Source of the DNA: JACJXF01 sp038316435
GTDB taxonomy: Bacteria > Bacteroidota > Bacteroidia > Bacteroidales > GCA-2748055
Reading direction: 5' to 3'
DNA: 41,116 nucleotides
Assembly: GCA_038316435.1 (NCBI GenBank)
Contig: JBBQAQ010000038.1
Coordinates: 1 to 41,116 of the forward strand
Below are positions 1-8,693 of this stretch, piece after piece. The notes under the pieces were generated by a model. It searched no databases. It had not been told where the DNA came from and saw only the letters and a program-made list of their open reading frames with translations. Position 1 is the stretch's first letter; every line of letters starts with the position of its first letter. The position numbers and the translations under genes are program-made.

Positions 1-1111
1 CAGTTTTAATAACACCGTAGCCATTTGTACTCCAGAGTCTTCTGTTATTGTTTGGGTCAATAACCAGAGCGGCAGTTCCCCAGTTAAATGAACTAACTCC
101 TGAGTTGTAATAAGCTGGATAATAGGTAAATGAAGGATTAATGGAAGTCCATTTTGCACCTCCCTTGGTTGAATAATACATTGAACGTTGGTGTGTTGTA
201 ACCACCACAGTTTGTGGGTTTATAGGATCCGTACAAATACCGCTGTAACTTATACCGGTGCCACTGGGAGGTGTGATTATAGACCATACACCATTATAGA
301 ATTTAGCCACTTTTCCGGGACCTGAATAGCTTTGTTCATCGCCACCGAAAGTAACATAAAGTGTTGTGTCTGAGCTTAAAGAAGCTCGCAGACAATTTGT
401 TCCGCCAAGTAAATTTGTCCAGGTTGTTCCTGCATCTTCCGATTTCCAAACACCGCTACCATAGCAACCTGCATAAATATTTTGAGATTTGCCATTGTTT
501 GCTGAATTTTTATCGAATAAAACGAATGTAAAACCTGGATTAGTAGCAGTTGCGGGTAATCCACCAGTAACTTTTGACCATACCTCAACGCCTGATTTTC
601 TCCATAAGCCATCTTTACGACTTGCGAAATAGATTACATCTGAATTATTCGGATCTACCATCAAGCGCTCACCTGTTGAACCGCGATAAGGATCATTGCC
701 GGCAATATAGATTTTATTGGTTTCCAAACCAGTTGCCTGCCAAGTCGACCCCTGATTGGCTGAACGAAGAATTTCACCGCCAGCGCCATTAGTACCATCA
801 ACAGCAGCATAAACAACTGTAGGATTCGCCGGATCTATTGCCATAGATTCAACCGACATTTGACCTTTTTGGCTAAATGATGAAAAATCCAACAATGGAA
901 TCCATTTTTGAAGTAATGGATCGAATCGGTAGGCGCCACCTACATCGGTTCTAACATAAATTAAATCTGGAGCATTTACAATATCCGGGTGAATTATCAG
1001 ACCTGTAACATAACCCATTCCCTGCAAATTCACGCTTTTCCAATCGTATTGTTGAGCAAAACTTTGTAGTCCAAAAAATATAAATAGAAACAAAAATGCT
1101 CTTTTTCGCAT
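1..1111 (-). CDS. GH74-like secreted glycoside hydrolase (BNR/Asp-box propeller), 3' end outside window
   Basis: The reading frame starts at an ATG at 1111 and stays open to base 1, so about 370 residues are visible and the C-terminus is missing. Residues 1-20 form a signal peptide ending SFAQ. Residues 52-61 read YVRTDVGGAY, a hallmark of GH74 xyloglucanases and related enzymes; its Asp (56) sits where I recall a catalytic Asp in that family. Asp-boxes (S-x-D-x-G-x-T-W type) occur at 117-124 (SANQGSTW) and 214-221 (SEDAGTTW), as expected for a seven-bladed propeller. It probably acts on a beta-glucan or xyloglucan outside the cytoplasm, but other BNR proteins share these repeats and substrate cannot be read here. 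It is the last visible gene of the fucose-type locus, 111 bp after the DUF1080 gene. Confidence 0.8.
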   Translation of the reverse strand, partial: MRKRAFLFLFIFFGLQSFAQQYDWKSVNLQGMGYVTGLIIHPDIVNAPDLIYVRTDVGGAYRFDPLLQKWIPLLDFSSFSQKGQMSVESMAIDPANPTVVYAAVDGTNGAGGEILRSANQGSTWQATGLETNKIYIAGNDPYRGSTGERLMVDPNNSDVIYFASRKDGLWRKSGVEVWSKVTGGLPATATNPGFTFVLFDKNSANNGKSQNIYAGCYGSGVWKSEDAGTTWTNLLGGTNCLRASLSSDTTLYVTFGGDEQSYSGPGKVAKFYNGVWSIITPPSGTGISYSGICTDPINPQTVVVTTHQRSMYYSTKGGAKWTSINPSFTYYPAYYNSGVSSFNWGTAALVIDPNNNRRLWSTNGYGVIKT

Positions 1112-1222
1112 AATAATATTTTAAATTTCACTTAACTTTTTACCGAGAATCATGAGTGTTCCAATTTCGGAAAAATCTACGGTATCTTTTAAATAATTCG
1201 ACAAAGCTCAATCCCCCTAAAA

Positions 1223-1909
1223 TTACTTGATTTCAATGATTTTAACATTTCTGAAATATACTTTCGCACCAGCATGTTTCCCCTGTAACCCAACAAAACC
1301 TTTCGTCGGAAGTTCTGAGTAAGGTTTATTAAGCCATGCAGGTATTTCGCTTCCGTCAGGATTGATACTTGCGCTTTTCCAAAGCGACATATCCATAGTT
1401 GTTACAGGCTTTCCGTTAAGAACAACATAAATCATCTGACCTTTGCAGGCGATCGTCATGTGGTTCCATTCTCCGGGCTTTTTTGCAAGCTTTGCAGAAG
1501 GAGCGAGGTGGCCGAAAATTGCACCACATTGCCAAGTGCCAGAGGAGTTTGCCCATTTTTCATGGGAGTCATCAGCAATCTGAATTTCAACGGAATTTGG
1601 AATCCAGTCTTTTTTGTTGGTGCAATAAACCACAACTCCGCTGTTGGCGCCGGGTTCCATATTAAATTCAAGATCCAGAGCAAAATTTTCAAATTCTTTC
1701 CCGGAGAATATAATCTGATCCTCATCGGCAGTTATTACGCCTTGTTTAGAGGTCCAGACATTCGGAGTATAGTCAGCATCCGAAAGGTCATCTTTGAACA
1801 AATTGCTCCATGCTTTTGTATCAGGATGGTTTTTTAGAGGGAGTGTAATTTGAGTAAATGCAGGAATACTTAATGACAATAATGTACAAAGCAGAAATGC
1901 GTTTTTCAT
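1223..1909 (-). CDS. Secreted DUF1080 protein (3-keto-disaccharide hydrolase fold)
   Basis: This 228-residue protein has a signal peptide (residues 1-20, ending AFTQ) followed by a single DUF1080/PF06439 concanavalin-like domain covering the rest. Typical family features are the GANSGVVVY stretch, the EIQIADDSHE segment and the C-terminal KGFVGLQGKHAGAKVYFRNVKI. Some members of this family hydrolyse 3-keto-glycosides; others are known only as sugar-binding-like domains, so the reaction is inferred. It probably acts in the periplasm or at the surface. It lies 18 bp downstream of the permease gene and is very likely cotranscribed with it. That makes it a candidate for releasing or trimming the sugar imported by the locus. 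Confidence 0.85.
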   Translation of the reverse strand: MKNAFLLCTLLSLSIPAFTQITLPLKNHPDTKAWSNLFKDDLSDADYTPNVWTSKQGVITADEDQIIFSGKEFENFALDLEFNMEPGANSGVVVYCTNKKDWIPNSVEIQIADDSHEKWANSSGTWQCGAIFGHLAPSAKLAKKPGEWNHMTIACKGQMIYVVLNGKPVTTMDMSLWKSASINPDGSEIPAWLNKPYSELPTKGFVGLQGKHAGAKVYFRNVKIIEIK

Positions 1910-1927
1910 TTTTAATAGTTTTTAGAT

Positions 1928-3241
1928 TTATTCCAAAGTTGGTTTTAATTTTCCATTTTTAATTAAGCCAAAGCCAAAGACTAAAGCAAAGCAAACCATA
2001 GGAATTAAAAAGCCGACAGCCATTCCTGAATTATCTGCAATAACGCCCATCAGAGGAGGACAAAATGCCCCACCTGCAACTGCCATAACAAGAAATGATG
2101 AGCCTTTTTTGGTTAAGGTTCCCAATCCGCCGATTCCAAGTGCAAAAATGGTTGGAAACATTATCGACATAAAGAAATAACTTGTGAAAAGAGCTACAAC
2201 CGAAACCATTCCAAGTCCCATGACAACCAGAAGAAGAAGAACAGCATTGATAAGTGCATAAATGCTGAGTAATTTCCTTGGTGCAACAAATCCAAGCATC
2301 CATGAACCTGATAACCTTCCAATCCAGAATAATCCCATTCCCCCAAAAGCAAGAATCAACGACGCTGCTTGCTCAGGATTTTGAGGCATGAAAGCCCTGC
2401 CAAAGGCACCGAGGTGTTGCATAATATTGGCAACAGGCTGCTGAATATTCAGCATTTCTTCAGTTACATAATTGATAAAGAATGAATTGATCCCCGTCTG
2501 CGCTGCAACATAGAGAAACTGAGCTACGACAGCCATAACGAAATACGGATGTTTTAACAGGAGTTTAAAGGGAGGATTTTCCTCAGCTTCAACATTGGCA
2601 ACTTCTTTTATCTCCGGCAGATTTGTAAAATAAAATGCCACTGCTACGCAAAGCACAACACATCCTATTATCATATAAGGAGTTAGCAGGGAATCGAACT
2701 TTCCTGATCCTTCTGATTCAGCTGCTCCGAATATCAACATTCCTCCGATTAGCGGACCAAGTATCCAACCGAGTCCATTAAAGGATTGAGAGAAATTTAT
2801 ACGCTGCGAGGCCGATTCGGGAGGCCCAAGTACCGTTGTATATGGATTTGCAGCAGTTTCAAGACATGTTAATCCACAGGCAATAATAAATAGGGCACAT
2901 AAAAATGGCCAGAAAGAACCGAGTTTAGCCACCGGATAGAACATGAATGCGCCTAAAGCAAACAGTGAAAGGCCGAATATAATTCCTTTCTTGTAACCGA
3001 ATCGCTTCATTATCAATCCTGCCGGCACAGCCATGATGAAATACCCAATGTAAAGGGAAAACTGCACAAAACCCGACTGAGCCTTCGAAATGTGAAGGAT
3101 ATTCTGGAAATGCTTGTTTAACACGTCAAGTAAGCCATGAGCAAATCCCCATAATAAAAATAAACTTGTAATTAATATAAAGGGAATCAGATAATTACTT
3201 CCATCTGAACTTTTTATAAGCGAAATACTTTTTCTTGGCAT
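1928..3241 (-). CDS. fucP: FucP-type MFS sugar:H+ symporter
   Basis: A 437-residue inner-membrane protein with about 12 hydrophobic helices, the usual length for the FHS (FucP/GluP) branch of the major facilitator superfamily. Asp39 (in LLDVLNKHF) and Glu128 (in CLETAANPY) are 89 residues apart, the same spacing as the proton and sugar coupling residues Asp46 and Glu135 of E. coli FucP as I recall them. ETAANPY is a family signature. It probably imports L-fucose or a related sugar with protons. The gene starts 10 bp after the DUF6786 gene and is followed after 18 bp by the DUF1080 gene, so it sits mid-operon. Members of this family also carry glucose, galactose or N-acetylglucosamine; fucose is preferred because fucI is adjacent. 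Confidence 0.87.
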   Translation of the reverse strand: MPRKSISLIKSSDGSNYLIPFILITSLFLLWGFAHGLLDVLNKHFQNILHISKAQSGFVQFSLYIGYFIMAVPAGLIMKRFGYKKGIIFGLSLFALGAFMFYPVAKLGSFWPFLCALFIIACGLTCLETAANPYTTVLGPPESASQRINFSQSFNGLGWILGPLIGGMLIFGAAESEGSGKFDSLLTPYMIIGCVVLCVAVAFYFTNLPEIKEVANVEAEENPPFKLLLKHPYFVMAVVAQFLYVAAQTGINSFFINYVTEEMLNIQQPVANIMQHLGAFGRAFMPQNPEQAASLILAFGGMGLFWIGRLSGSWMLGFVAPRKLLSIYALINAVLLLLVVMGLGMVSVVALFTSYFFMSIMFPTIFALGIGGLGTLTKKGSSFLVMAVAGGAFCPPLMGVIADNSGMAVGFLIPMVCFALVFGFGLIKNGKLKPTLE

Positions 3242-3251
3242 AATAGAATTT

Positions 3252-4514
3252 TTAAAAATTAAAAACTTGTTTTATCGTGGAAATCTGGATGTTAAATAGC
3301 TGAAGACAAATCTCGTTCAATTGACTTTCCTCTCCGCTGATATGAAAAATCCTCTGCGTATGGCTGATTTGTGCTCCAGCAGCAAGCATAGCGGCCGGCG
3401 AGGAACTTTCAATCTCATAAAAAGGCCCCATTATTGAACCGTCATCAACTGGTCCGTCGTTATAGGAATTTACTACATCGCCTTTCAACGCATCATCCTG
3501 CTTGCCCCATTTCGAGTTCACATATGATGAAGGTTTTTCTGGTGAAGAATACCATAAAAGGGTAAGAACCTTTTTCTGCGGATCGTAGCTACCACAACTA
3601 GGAAGAGCCCTTTGGGGAGAAATTCCAATTTTACTCCGGAATTTTCCGTCGGTTTTGAAAAACAAAACATCATCCTTCACAATTAACCTTTCAGAAGGAA
3701 CTTTACCAAAATAATCATCGGAAACTTTTTTACCCAGTTGTGCTTCATCTCCTCTTTTAAAGGGGATAAAAACCACGCCTTGCTCAGAGGGATTAAACAT
3801 TGCCAGCATCCAAATTGATAAAACACCGGTTTTGTTGTTCCAGTCTGATGTTCCTCTGTTTATAAGCGTGTTTTGAGATTCGTAGGCAACAAAGGAAAGA
3901 GAGTCACCCAATTTAAGATTCAATGCTTTTTCTGCCTCATCTCTGGAAAGAAGACTTACTTTTCTCTGAATCCCAATCTGCATGGTTGTTCCGGATGCAT
4001 TGATCAGTTCAAAATCCTTTTTGAAAATCACACTTTTACTGTTTTGCTCAACAATATCAAAGCCTTCGGTGTCGATTGCTTTTGGAACGACCCAGTTTGC
4101 AAAAGTTTGTTCTTTTCCTTTCTCAAAATAAATTGAAAATGGGCCTCCTTCCGGTCCTAGCCAGAGTCTTTCTTCTCCCCCGAAAGGATTAAACTGTGCA
4201 CTTTGCTTTCCGGCTTCGATGAATTTGTAATTAATCCACCCAAAACTGTTGCCTTCATTTCCATCCGCTGTGCTTGTCATTACCCGTCCCTGATATGCAG
4301 GAACAAGCAGAACTGCAGCGCCGGTTAGGGAGTCTTTCAGTTCTATGGTGCTTATTTTATTCTTTACAAAGAAATCCACATCAAAGCCATAGAATCCCTT
4401 ACTGAGAGTGCTTTTCATCGGTTCAGTATTTTTATTGGCGGTTGAGGTGCATGCAGTAGCCAAAATTGCGCAAAGCAACATGCCGTAGCCGATTCTGTTT
4501 TCAAGAATGCTCAT
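3252..4514 (-). CDS. DUF6786 family lipoprotein
   Basis: This 420-residue protein has a lipoprotein signal: a hydrophobic stretch ending ATAC, giving a lipidated Cys at about residue 22. The mature part contains GGEERLWLGPEGG and YEIESSSPAAML, which I associate with the DUF6786 family, often found beside sugar isomerases and permeases in Bacteroidota. The fold is likely a beta-sandwich resembling aldose 1-epimerase, but no enzymatic role is established that I can cite. It lies 21 bp after fucI and 10 bp before fucP, so it belongs to the same transcript. A role in handling the imported sugar outside the inner membrane is a guess from context. Confidence 0.7.
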   Translation of the reverse strand: MSILENRIGYGMLLCAILATACTSTANKNTEPMKSTLSKGFYGFDVDFFVKNKISTIELKDSLTGAAVLLVPAYQGRVMTSTADGNEGNSFGWINYKFIEAGKQSAQFNPFGGEERLWLGPEGGPFSIYFEKGKEQTFANWVVPKAIDTEGFDIVEQNSKSVIFKKDFELINASGTTMQIGIQRKVSLLSRDEAEKALNLKLGDSLSFVAYESQNTLINRGTSDWNNKTGVLSIWMLAMFNPSEQGVVFIPFKRGDEAQLGKKVSDDYFGKVPSERLIVKDDVLFFKTDGKFRSKIGISPQRALPSCGSYDPQKKVLTLLWYSSPEKPSSYVNSKWGKQDDALKGDVVNSYNDGPVDDGSIMGPFYEIESSSPAAMLAAGAQISHTQRIFHISGEESQLNEICLQLFNIQISTIKQVFNF

Positions 4515-4535
4515 TTCTTTAAACTATTTAGAATA

Positions 4536-6311
4536 TCAGGAGTATATCGGTCCGTATGTTGAACATGCCCTGAAATCAGCACCTTCCAGCTCACTTCCGA
4601 ATGCACTCCAGGCACTTGGGCGGAATACCGAATCTTCATTTACATTGTGCATACTCACAGGGATTCGTAGAATCGATGCCAGAGTGATAAGATCAGCACC
4701 AATATGTCCGTATGATATTGCACCATGATTTGCTCCCCAGCCGGCCATTACAGAGTATACGTCCTTAAACTGCCCTTTTCCATTGACTCTGGGAACAAAC
4801 CAAGTAGTTGGCCAGGTTGGATCGGTACGTTTATCGAGTGTAGCGTGCACAGCATCTGGCAATTCTATCGTCCATCCTTCGGCTAATTGCAGAACCGGAC
4901 CTAGTCCTTTAACCAGATTTAAGCGACACATGGTTACCGGCATCTCAGCAGCAGTTTTGAACTGTGATGAATAACCACCACCACGGAAATATTCTTTATT
5001 TGCAGCACACCATTTGGTGTTTTTAAGGCATTTGTCAACTTCTTCGGCTTTGATGTCCCAAAAGGCTTTCATCACTGAATTACCTTGTTTATCAAGCTGT
5101 TGTGCTGTAGCATCAAGTGTTGTGGAACCAGAATTTATTAGATGGATAAACCCGTTTGAAGCTTTGCCGGTTAAGGTGTGTCCGGTTACACGTTTTACTG
5201 AATCGGGGCTCCAATAAGTGCGAACATCAGAAAAGATCTGGGCGGTATTGGTCAGCAGGTGTCCGAAAAGCATGGATACTCCATTCAGACTGTCATTTTC
5301 AGTTGCGAAAACAAAAGCTTCCCTGATTCCGTTCCAGTCGAAAGATGAGTTAAGAATTGCTTCAGTGAAATCGGCATTAGGATAATAATCGGTCCATTGC
5401 CTTTGTCCCTGAAATCCTCCGGCTATAGCATTTCTGCCTTTGGCTTCTTCACCAAATCCAAGAGCAGCAAGATTTGGGTTTCCTATCATCAGGTCACGGG
5501 AGATCAGAGTCATTTTAACAACAATTTCCCATTCCCAATCTTTACGTTTACGATCGGATTGTTTTTTATTCAGGTCATCACCTTCTTTACAATTAGCTTT
5601 TACCCAGGCAAGGGCTTTTTCGTATTCTGTTTTATCATAAATTCCTTGTTCGATGCGGCGAAGGAATTCTGTCATATCAACAAATTCAGTTCTCATCCCA
5701 AGGTAATCCTGGAAAAAGTCGGGATTCACCATGGATCCTGCGATTCCCATTGAAGTATACCCGAGTGAGAGATATGATTTACCTTTCATTTGCGCCACAG
5801 CGAGAGCAGCTTTTACGAACCTTAGAATTTTTTCCTGAACATCAGCAGGAATCGACTGATCGCCGGCATCCTGAACATCTCTGCCGTAGATACCGAAAGC
5901 TGGTAAACCCTTTTGAGTATATCCTGCAAGTGCGGCAGCCAGATAAACTGCGCCCGGACGTTCAGTACCGTTAAAGCCCCAGATTGCTTTTGGCATCTGA
6001 GAATCAGAATCCATAACCTCAGTACCATAGCACCAGCAAGGAGTTACCGTTAATGAAACTCCGACGCCTTCACGGGCAAAGAGATCTGCACAGATGGCTG
6101 CATCTGCAACACCTCCAATGGTGGTTTCAGCAATTACACATTCTACTTTTTCACCGGATGGGAACCTAAGATTTTCTTCTATGAAACGGGCAGCAGTCCT
6201 GGCCATATTCATAGTTTGTGTTTCAAGGGATTCGCGAACTCCGTCTTCCCTGCCATCAATAACAGGGCGGATTCCTACTTTTGGCAATCTGCCAATCAAT
6301 CTGTTTTTCAT
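4536..6311 (-). CDS. fucI: L-fucose isomerase
   Basis: FucI interconverts L-fucose and L-fuculose (and D-arabinose/D-ribulose) in the cytoplasm. The 591 residues match the usual family length. Glu338 (in ATENDSLNG), Asp362 (in FSDVRTYW) and His529 (in GANHGAISYGH) keep exactly the spacing of the Mn-binding residues Glu337, Asp361 and His528 of E. coli FucI. The segment GGFQGQRQWTDYYP is also characteristic. It is the first enzyme gene after the LacI-type regulator, with 64 bp between them, and leads the run DUF6786-fucP-DUF1080-GH74. Fuculokinase and fuculose-phosphate aldolase are not in this window, so the pathway is incomplete here. No frameshift or missing residue is seen. Confidence 0.96.
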   Translation of the reverse strand: MKNRLIGRLPKVGIRPVIDGREDGVRESLETQTMNMARTAARFIEENLRFPSGEKVECVIAETTIGGVADAAICADLFAREGVGVSLTVTPCWCYGTEVMDSDSQMPKAIWGFNGTERPGAVYLAAALAGYTQKGLPAFGIYGRDVQDAGDQSIPADVQEKILRFVKAALAVAQMKGKSYLSLGYTSMGIAGSMVNPDFFQDYLGMRTEFVDMTEFLRRIEQGIYDKTEYEKALAWVKANCKEGDDLNKKQSDRKRKDWEWEIVVKMTLISRDLMIGNPNLAALGFGEEAKGRNAIAGGFQGQRQWTDYYPNADFTEAILNSSFDWNGIREAFVFATENDSLNGVSMLFGHLLTNTAQIFSDVRTYWSPDSVKRVTGHTLTGKASNGFIHLINSGSTTLDATAQQLDKQGNSVMKAFWDIKAEEVDKCLKNTKWCAANKEYFRGGGYSSQFKTAAEMPVTMCRLNLVKGLGPVLQLAEGWTIELPDAVHATLDKRTDPTWPTTWFVPRVNGKGQFKDVYSVMAGWGANHGAISYGHIGADLITLASILRIPVSMHNVNEDSVFRPSAWSAFGSELEGADFRACSTYGPIYS

Positions 6312-6375
6312 AAGAATAGTTTTAATATTGAGGAATAACTTGTTTTAATATCAATTTAAGATTTCCATAAATATA

Positions 6376-7416
6376 CTAAAATTTCAATCTCTCTAAATCA
6401 TTCATTCTATTTTCTGAATTTCTGTTTATCAGAGATGAACTCAAGGTTATTTGAGACACTTCATCGCTCCCGTTTAATATGCGCATTAATACATTAATTG
6501 CTTCCTTTCCTATATTTTCAATTGGCTGCTGCACAAAGCTCAGGGGAGGATTAAAAAGTTCAAAGCTGTCACCTCCATCAAAGCCTATAAATGCGACATC
6601 ATCCGGAATTTTAAGTTTCTGTTTTTGAACAAAATATAATCCAGCAACGGAAAGCGCATTTGTTGCGAACAATAGTGCATTAACCTTCTTTTTTTCCACA
6701 ACCAGTTCCTTAAACGCTATGTCTAAGTCTTCCTGAAAATGTTCATACCTCACTTCAACAATACATATATTATCTGCTAAATTGTTAACTTTCATGGTAT
6801 CTGCATACCCCTTAATTCGGTCTTTCATATGACTCAAAGGAGATTTATACGCTACCATCGCAATCTTTTTTAATCCCTTGCTAATAAAATATGAAGTGGC
6901 CTCTGAGGTTGCCTTAAAGTTATCAATAATAACATGGCTTGTATTCACATCCTCAAAAAAGCGGTCAACTAAAACAACTGGAATATGTCTCTTAAGTAAG
7001 CTCTGTATTTGAGCGTTTGTACCTGCTGCAGGTACGATTATAAACCCATCGACCTGCCGGTTTAAAAGCGTGGTAATCAGTGCTTCTGATTTTAGCTCAT
7101 CTTCGTCTGAACTACCAATAATCACAGTATATCCAAACGTATTTGCCTCATTTTCGATTATCCTGGCAAGCTGGCCAAAAAAGGGATTTGCGATATCCGC
7201 TACAATCAATCCAATGGTCTTGGTGGTTTTCATTCTCAGACTTCGTGCAATCTGATTAGGTTGGTAGTTTAACTCTTCCGCAGCAAGTCGGATCTTTTTT
7301 ACTACCTCAGCACCTACTCTCTTTTCTTTTTCCAGACCGTTTAAAACATACGACACAAGAGCAGTTGAAACTCCAACCTTTGTGGCTATATCTTTTAAGG
7401 AGACCCTTTTTTGCAT
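6376..7416 (-). CDS. LacI-family transcriptional regulator
   Basis: This 346-residue protein has the LacI arrangement. An N-terminal helix-turn-helix (residues 4-50, SLKDIATKVGVSTALVSYVLNG) is followed by a hinge helix with NYQPNQIARSLR, and then by a periplasmic-binding-protein-like sensor domain from about residue 62. The gene starts at the ATG at 7416. It is directly upstream of fucI on the same strand, so it most likely controls the fucose-type operon in response to a sugar or sugar phosphate. The ligand cannot be read from sequence. The 64-bp gap to fucI has no convincing -33/-7 promoter pair, so the regulator and the operon may share a transcript. Confidence 0.92.
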   Translation of the reverse strand: MQKRVSLKDIATKVGVSTALVSYVLNGLEKEKRVGAEVVKKIRLAAEELNYQPNQIARSLRMKTTKTIGLIVADIANPFFGQLARIIENEANTFGYTVIIGSSDEDELKSEALITTLLNRQVDGFIIVPAAGTNAQIQSLLKRHIPVVLVDRFFEDVNTSHVIIDNFKATSEATSYFISKGLKKIAMVAYKSPLSHMKDRIKGYADTMKVNNLADNICIVEVRYEHFQEDLDIAFKELVVEKKKVNALLFATNALSVAGLYFVQKQKLKIPDDVAFIGFDGGDSFELFNPPLSFVQQPIENIGKEAINVLMRILNGSDEVSQITLSSSLINRNSENRMNDLERLKF

Positions 7417-7532
7417 ACTTCGGTTTTAACAATTCCTATATTGGTCCAAAAGCTTCCTGTAAATTTACGGATGACAATATAAGCTTAAACGATTAAACCA
7501 ACAAATTTATTTTTCGAGTTTGTTACAAGCCA

Positions 7533-7746
7533 GAATGTAATACTTAGTGATGTTTTAACTGGAATCCCACTTGCCTACATCCTTATGAGAGACTGGCTTG
7601 TAAATTATCCCTTACGAGTTTCTCTTCAATGGTGGATGTTTGCGGCTCCTTCAATAATAATCTATCTCATTGCCATATTAACGGTTATCTGGCAGGCCGG
7701 TAAAGCTGCAGGTATGAATCCCGTTGAGAGTCTGGGTTGTGAATAG
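7533..7746 (+). pseudogene. C-terminal remnant of an FtsX/MacB-type ABC transporter permease
   Basis: In the frame ending at the TAG at 7744-7746 the DNA encodes GIPLAYILMRDWLVNYPLR, then a hydrophobic helix, then GKAAGMNPVESLGCE. This is the standard last segment of FtsX/MacB permeases: final transmembrane helix, then an A-x-x-NPVESL tail. The upstream sequence in this frame loses similarity and reaches a stop at about 7486. No start codon or first part of the protein is present. It is a truncated relic covering about 65 codons. The 466-bp stretch 7417-7882 holds nothing else I can identify apart from the leader regions of the flanking genes. Confidence 0.72.
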
Positions 7747-7882
7747 TATCTCCGGTTGAGGACTTGTTTCCGGATGCATTTAATGATATCATAAGATATT
7801 TTTTCCTTTTTAGATTTTGAACAAATTACTAAACACTTGGTTTATTTTAAAAGAGTGTTATTCATTTATTAAACCGACAAAA

Positions 7883-8413
7883 ATGCTAAAGATTGTATTA
7901 ATCTCAATAGGTAGTATTATTGCGGCAATCCTTATAATTGCAGCATTTATGGAGAAGGAATACTCTATTTCCTCTGAAATTATTATAAATCGTCCTAAAA
8001 ACATAGTTTTTAGTTTCATTAAAGACATCCGAAATCAGGAAAAATATAGTAAATGGGTGATGGCCGATCCAAAGGTAAATATGATTTACACAGGAACGGA
8101 AGGAACCGTTGGTTTTACTACGGCCTGGAATAGTGAGCTAAAATCTGTTGGAGTTGGAGAACAGGAAATTACTCAGATTTTCGAAGGTGAAGAACTTGAT
8201 ATGGAAATTCGTTTTGAGAAACCCTTTAAAATGGTCAGCAAAGCGGTTACGATCACTCAGGCTGTTAACGAAAATCAGACTAAATACATAAATAAGTTCT
8301 TTACAAAAAGCCCTTATCCAATGAATATTATGACTCCGATAATGAAGAAAATGCTTGTCAAAGACATGGATGAAACTTCCTGGAACTTAAAGAATATACT
8401 GGAAAAAAACTAA
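7883..8413 (+). CDS. SRPBCC-fold protein (polyketide cyclase/START-like)
   Basis: I start this gene at the ATG at 7883, giving 176 residues. The frame is open upstream to a TTG at 7817, but those 22 codons have no domain-like character. A single N-terminal hydrophobic helix (MLKIVLISIGSIIAAILIIAAF) is followed by the SRPBCC start pattern SSEIIINRPKNIVFSFIKDIRNQEKYSKW. The C-terminus (MKKMLVKDMDETSWNLKNILE) is also typical. Members bind hydrophobic ligands in a deep pocket, and no catalytic residues can be assigned. It is probably membrane-anchored. Its stop overlaps the convergent CDGSH gene by 3 bases (8411-8413 against 8410-8412). Confidence 0.82.
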   Translation: MLKIVLISIGSIIAAILIIAAFMEKEYSISSEIIINRPKNIVFSFIKDIRNQEKYSKWVMADPKVNMIYTGTEGTVGFTTAWNSELKSVGVGEQEITQIFEGEELDMEIRFEKPFKMVSKAVTITQAVNENQTKYINKFFTKSPYPMNIMTPIMKKMLVKDMDETSWNLKNILEKN

Positions 8414-8676
8414 TCTTTTGCTTCATAACCCGGAAGCTCACGATGCGTATGGTCGCAAAACGGAGGCGTTTTTGTATGCTTGCAAGTGCACCATTTTACC
8501 AAAGTTTTTTCTTCAATTCTAACGAGTAAAGGAAGAAAATCGGTACCGCGGTGATTACTATCGCAAAAAGGCTGGTTTTGGCTTCTACCACAGGTACACC
8601 AGAAGTAAGTTCCCGGTTCGGTAACCAGTTTTATTGATCTTAGGCCCGCGATTATAGGCTTTTCTTTATTGCTCAT
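8410..8676 (-). CDS. Double CDGSH-type iron-sulfur protein
   Basis: An 88-residue protein carrying two copies of the zf-CDGSH [2Fe-2S] motif C-x-C-x(8)-C-x3-H. The first uses Cys27, Cys29, Cys38 and His42, and the second Cys63, Cys65, Cys74 and His78. The short N-terminal KPIIAGLRSIKLVTEPGTY is typical of bacterial two-motif members. Such proteins hold redox-active, acid-labile clusters, but their partners in bacteria are poorly known. The gene lies 17 bp after the aminotransferase gene and is probably the last gene of that operon, although its function does not obviously fit glycan synthesis. It converges on the SRPBCC gene with a short overlap of stop codons. Confidence 0.92.
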   Translation of the reverse strand: MSNKEKPIIAGLRSIKLVTEPGTYFWCTCGRSQNQPFCDSNHRGTDFLPLLVRIEEKTLVKWCTCKHTKTPPFCDHTHRELPGYEAKD

Positions 8677-8693
8677 TTTTACAGATTGGATGC

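Noticed and set aside
7817..7882. Longer start (TTG) for the SRPBCC gene
   Set aside because: The ATG at 7883 gives the normal N-terminal helix; the upstream codons have no family character.
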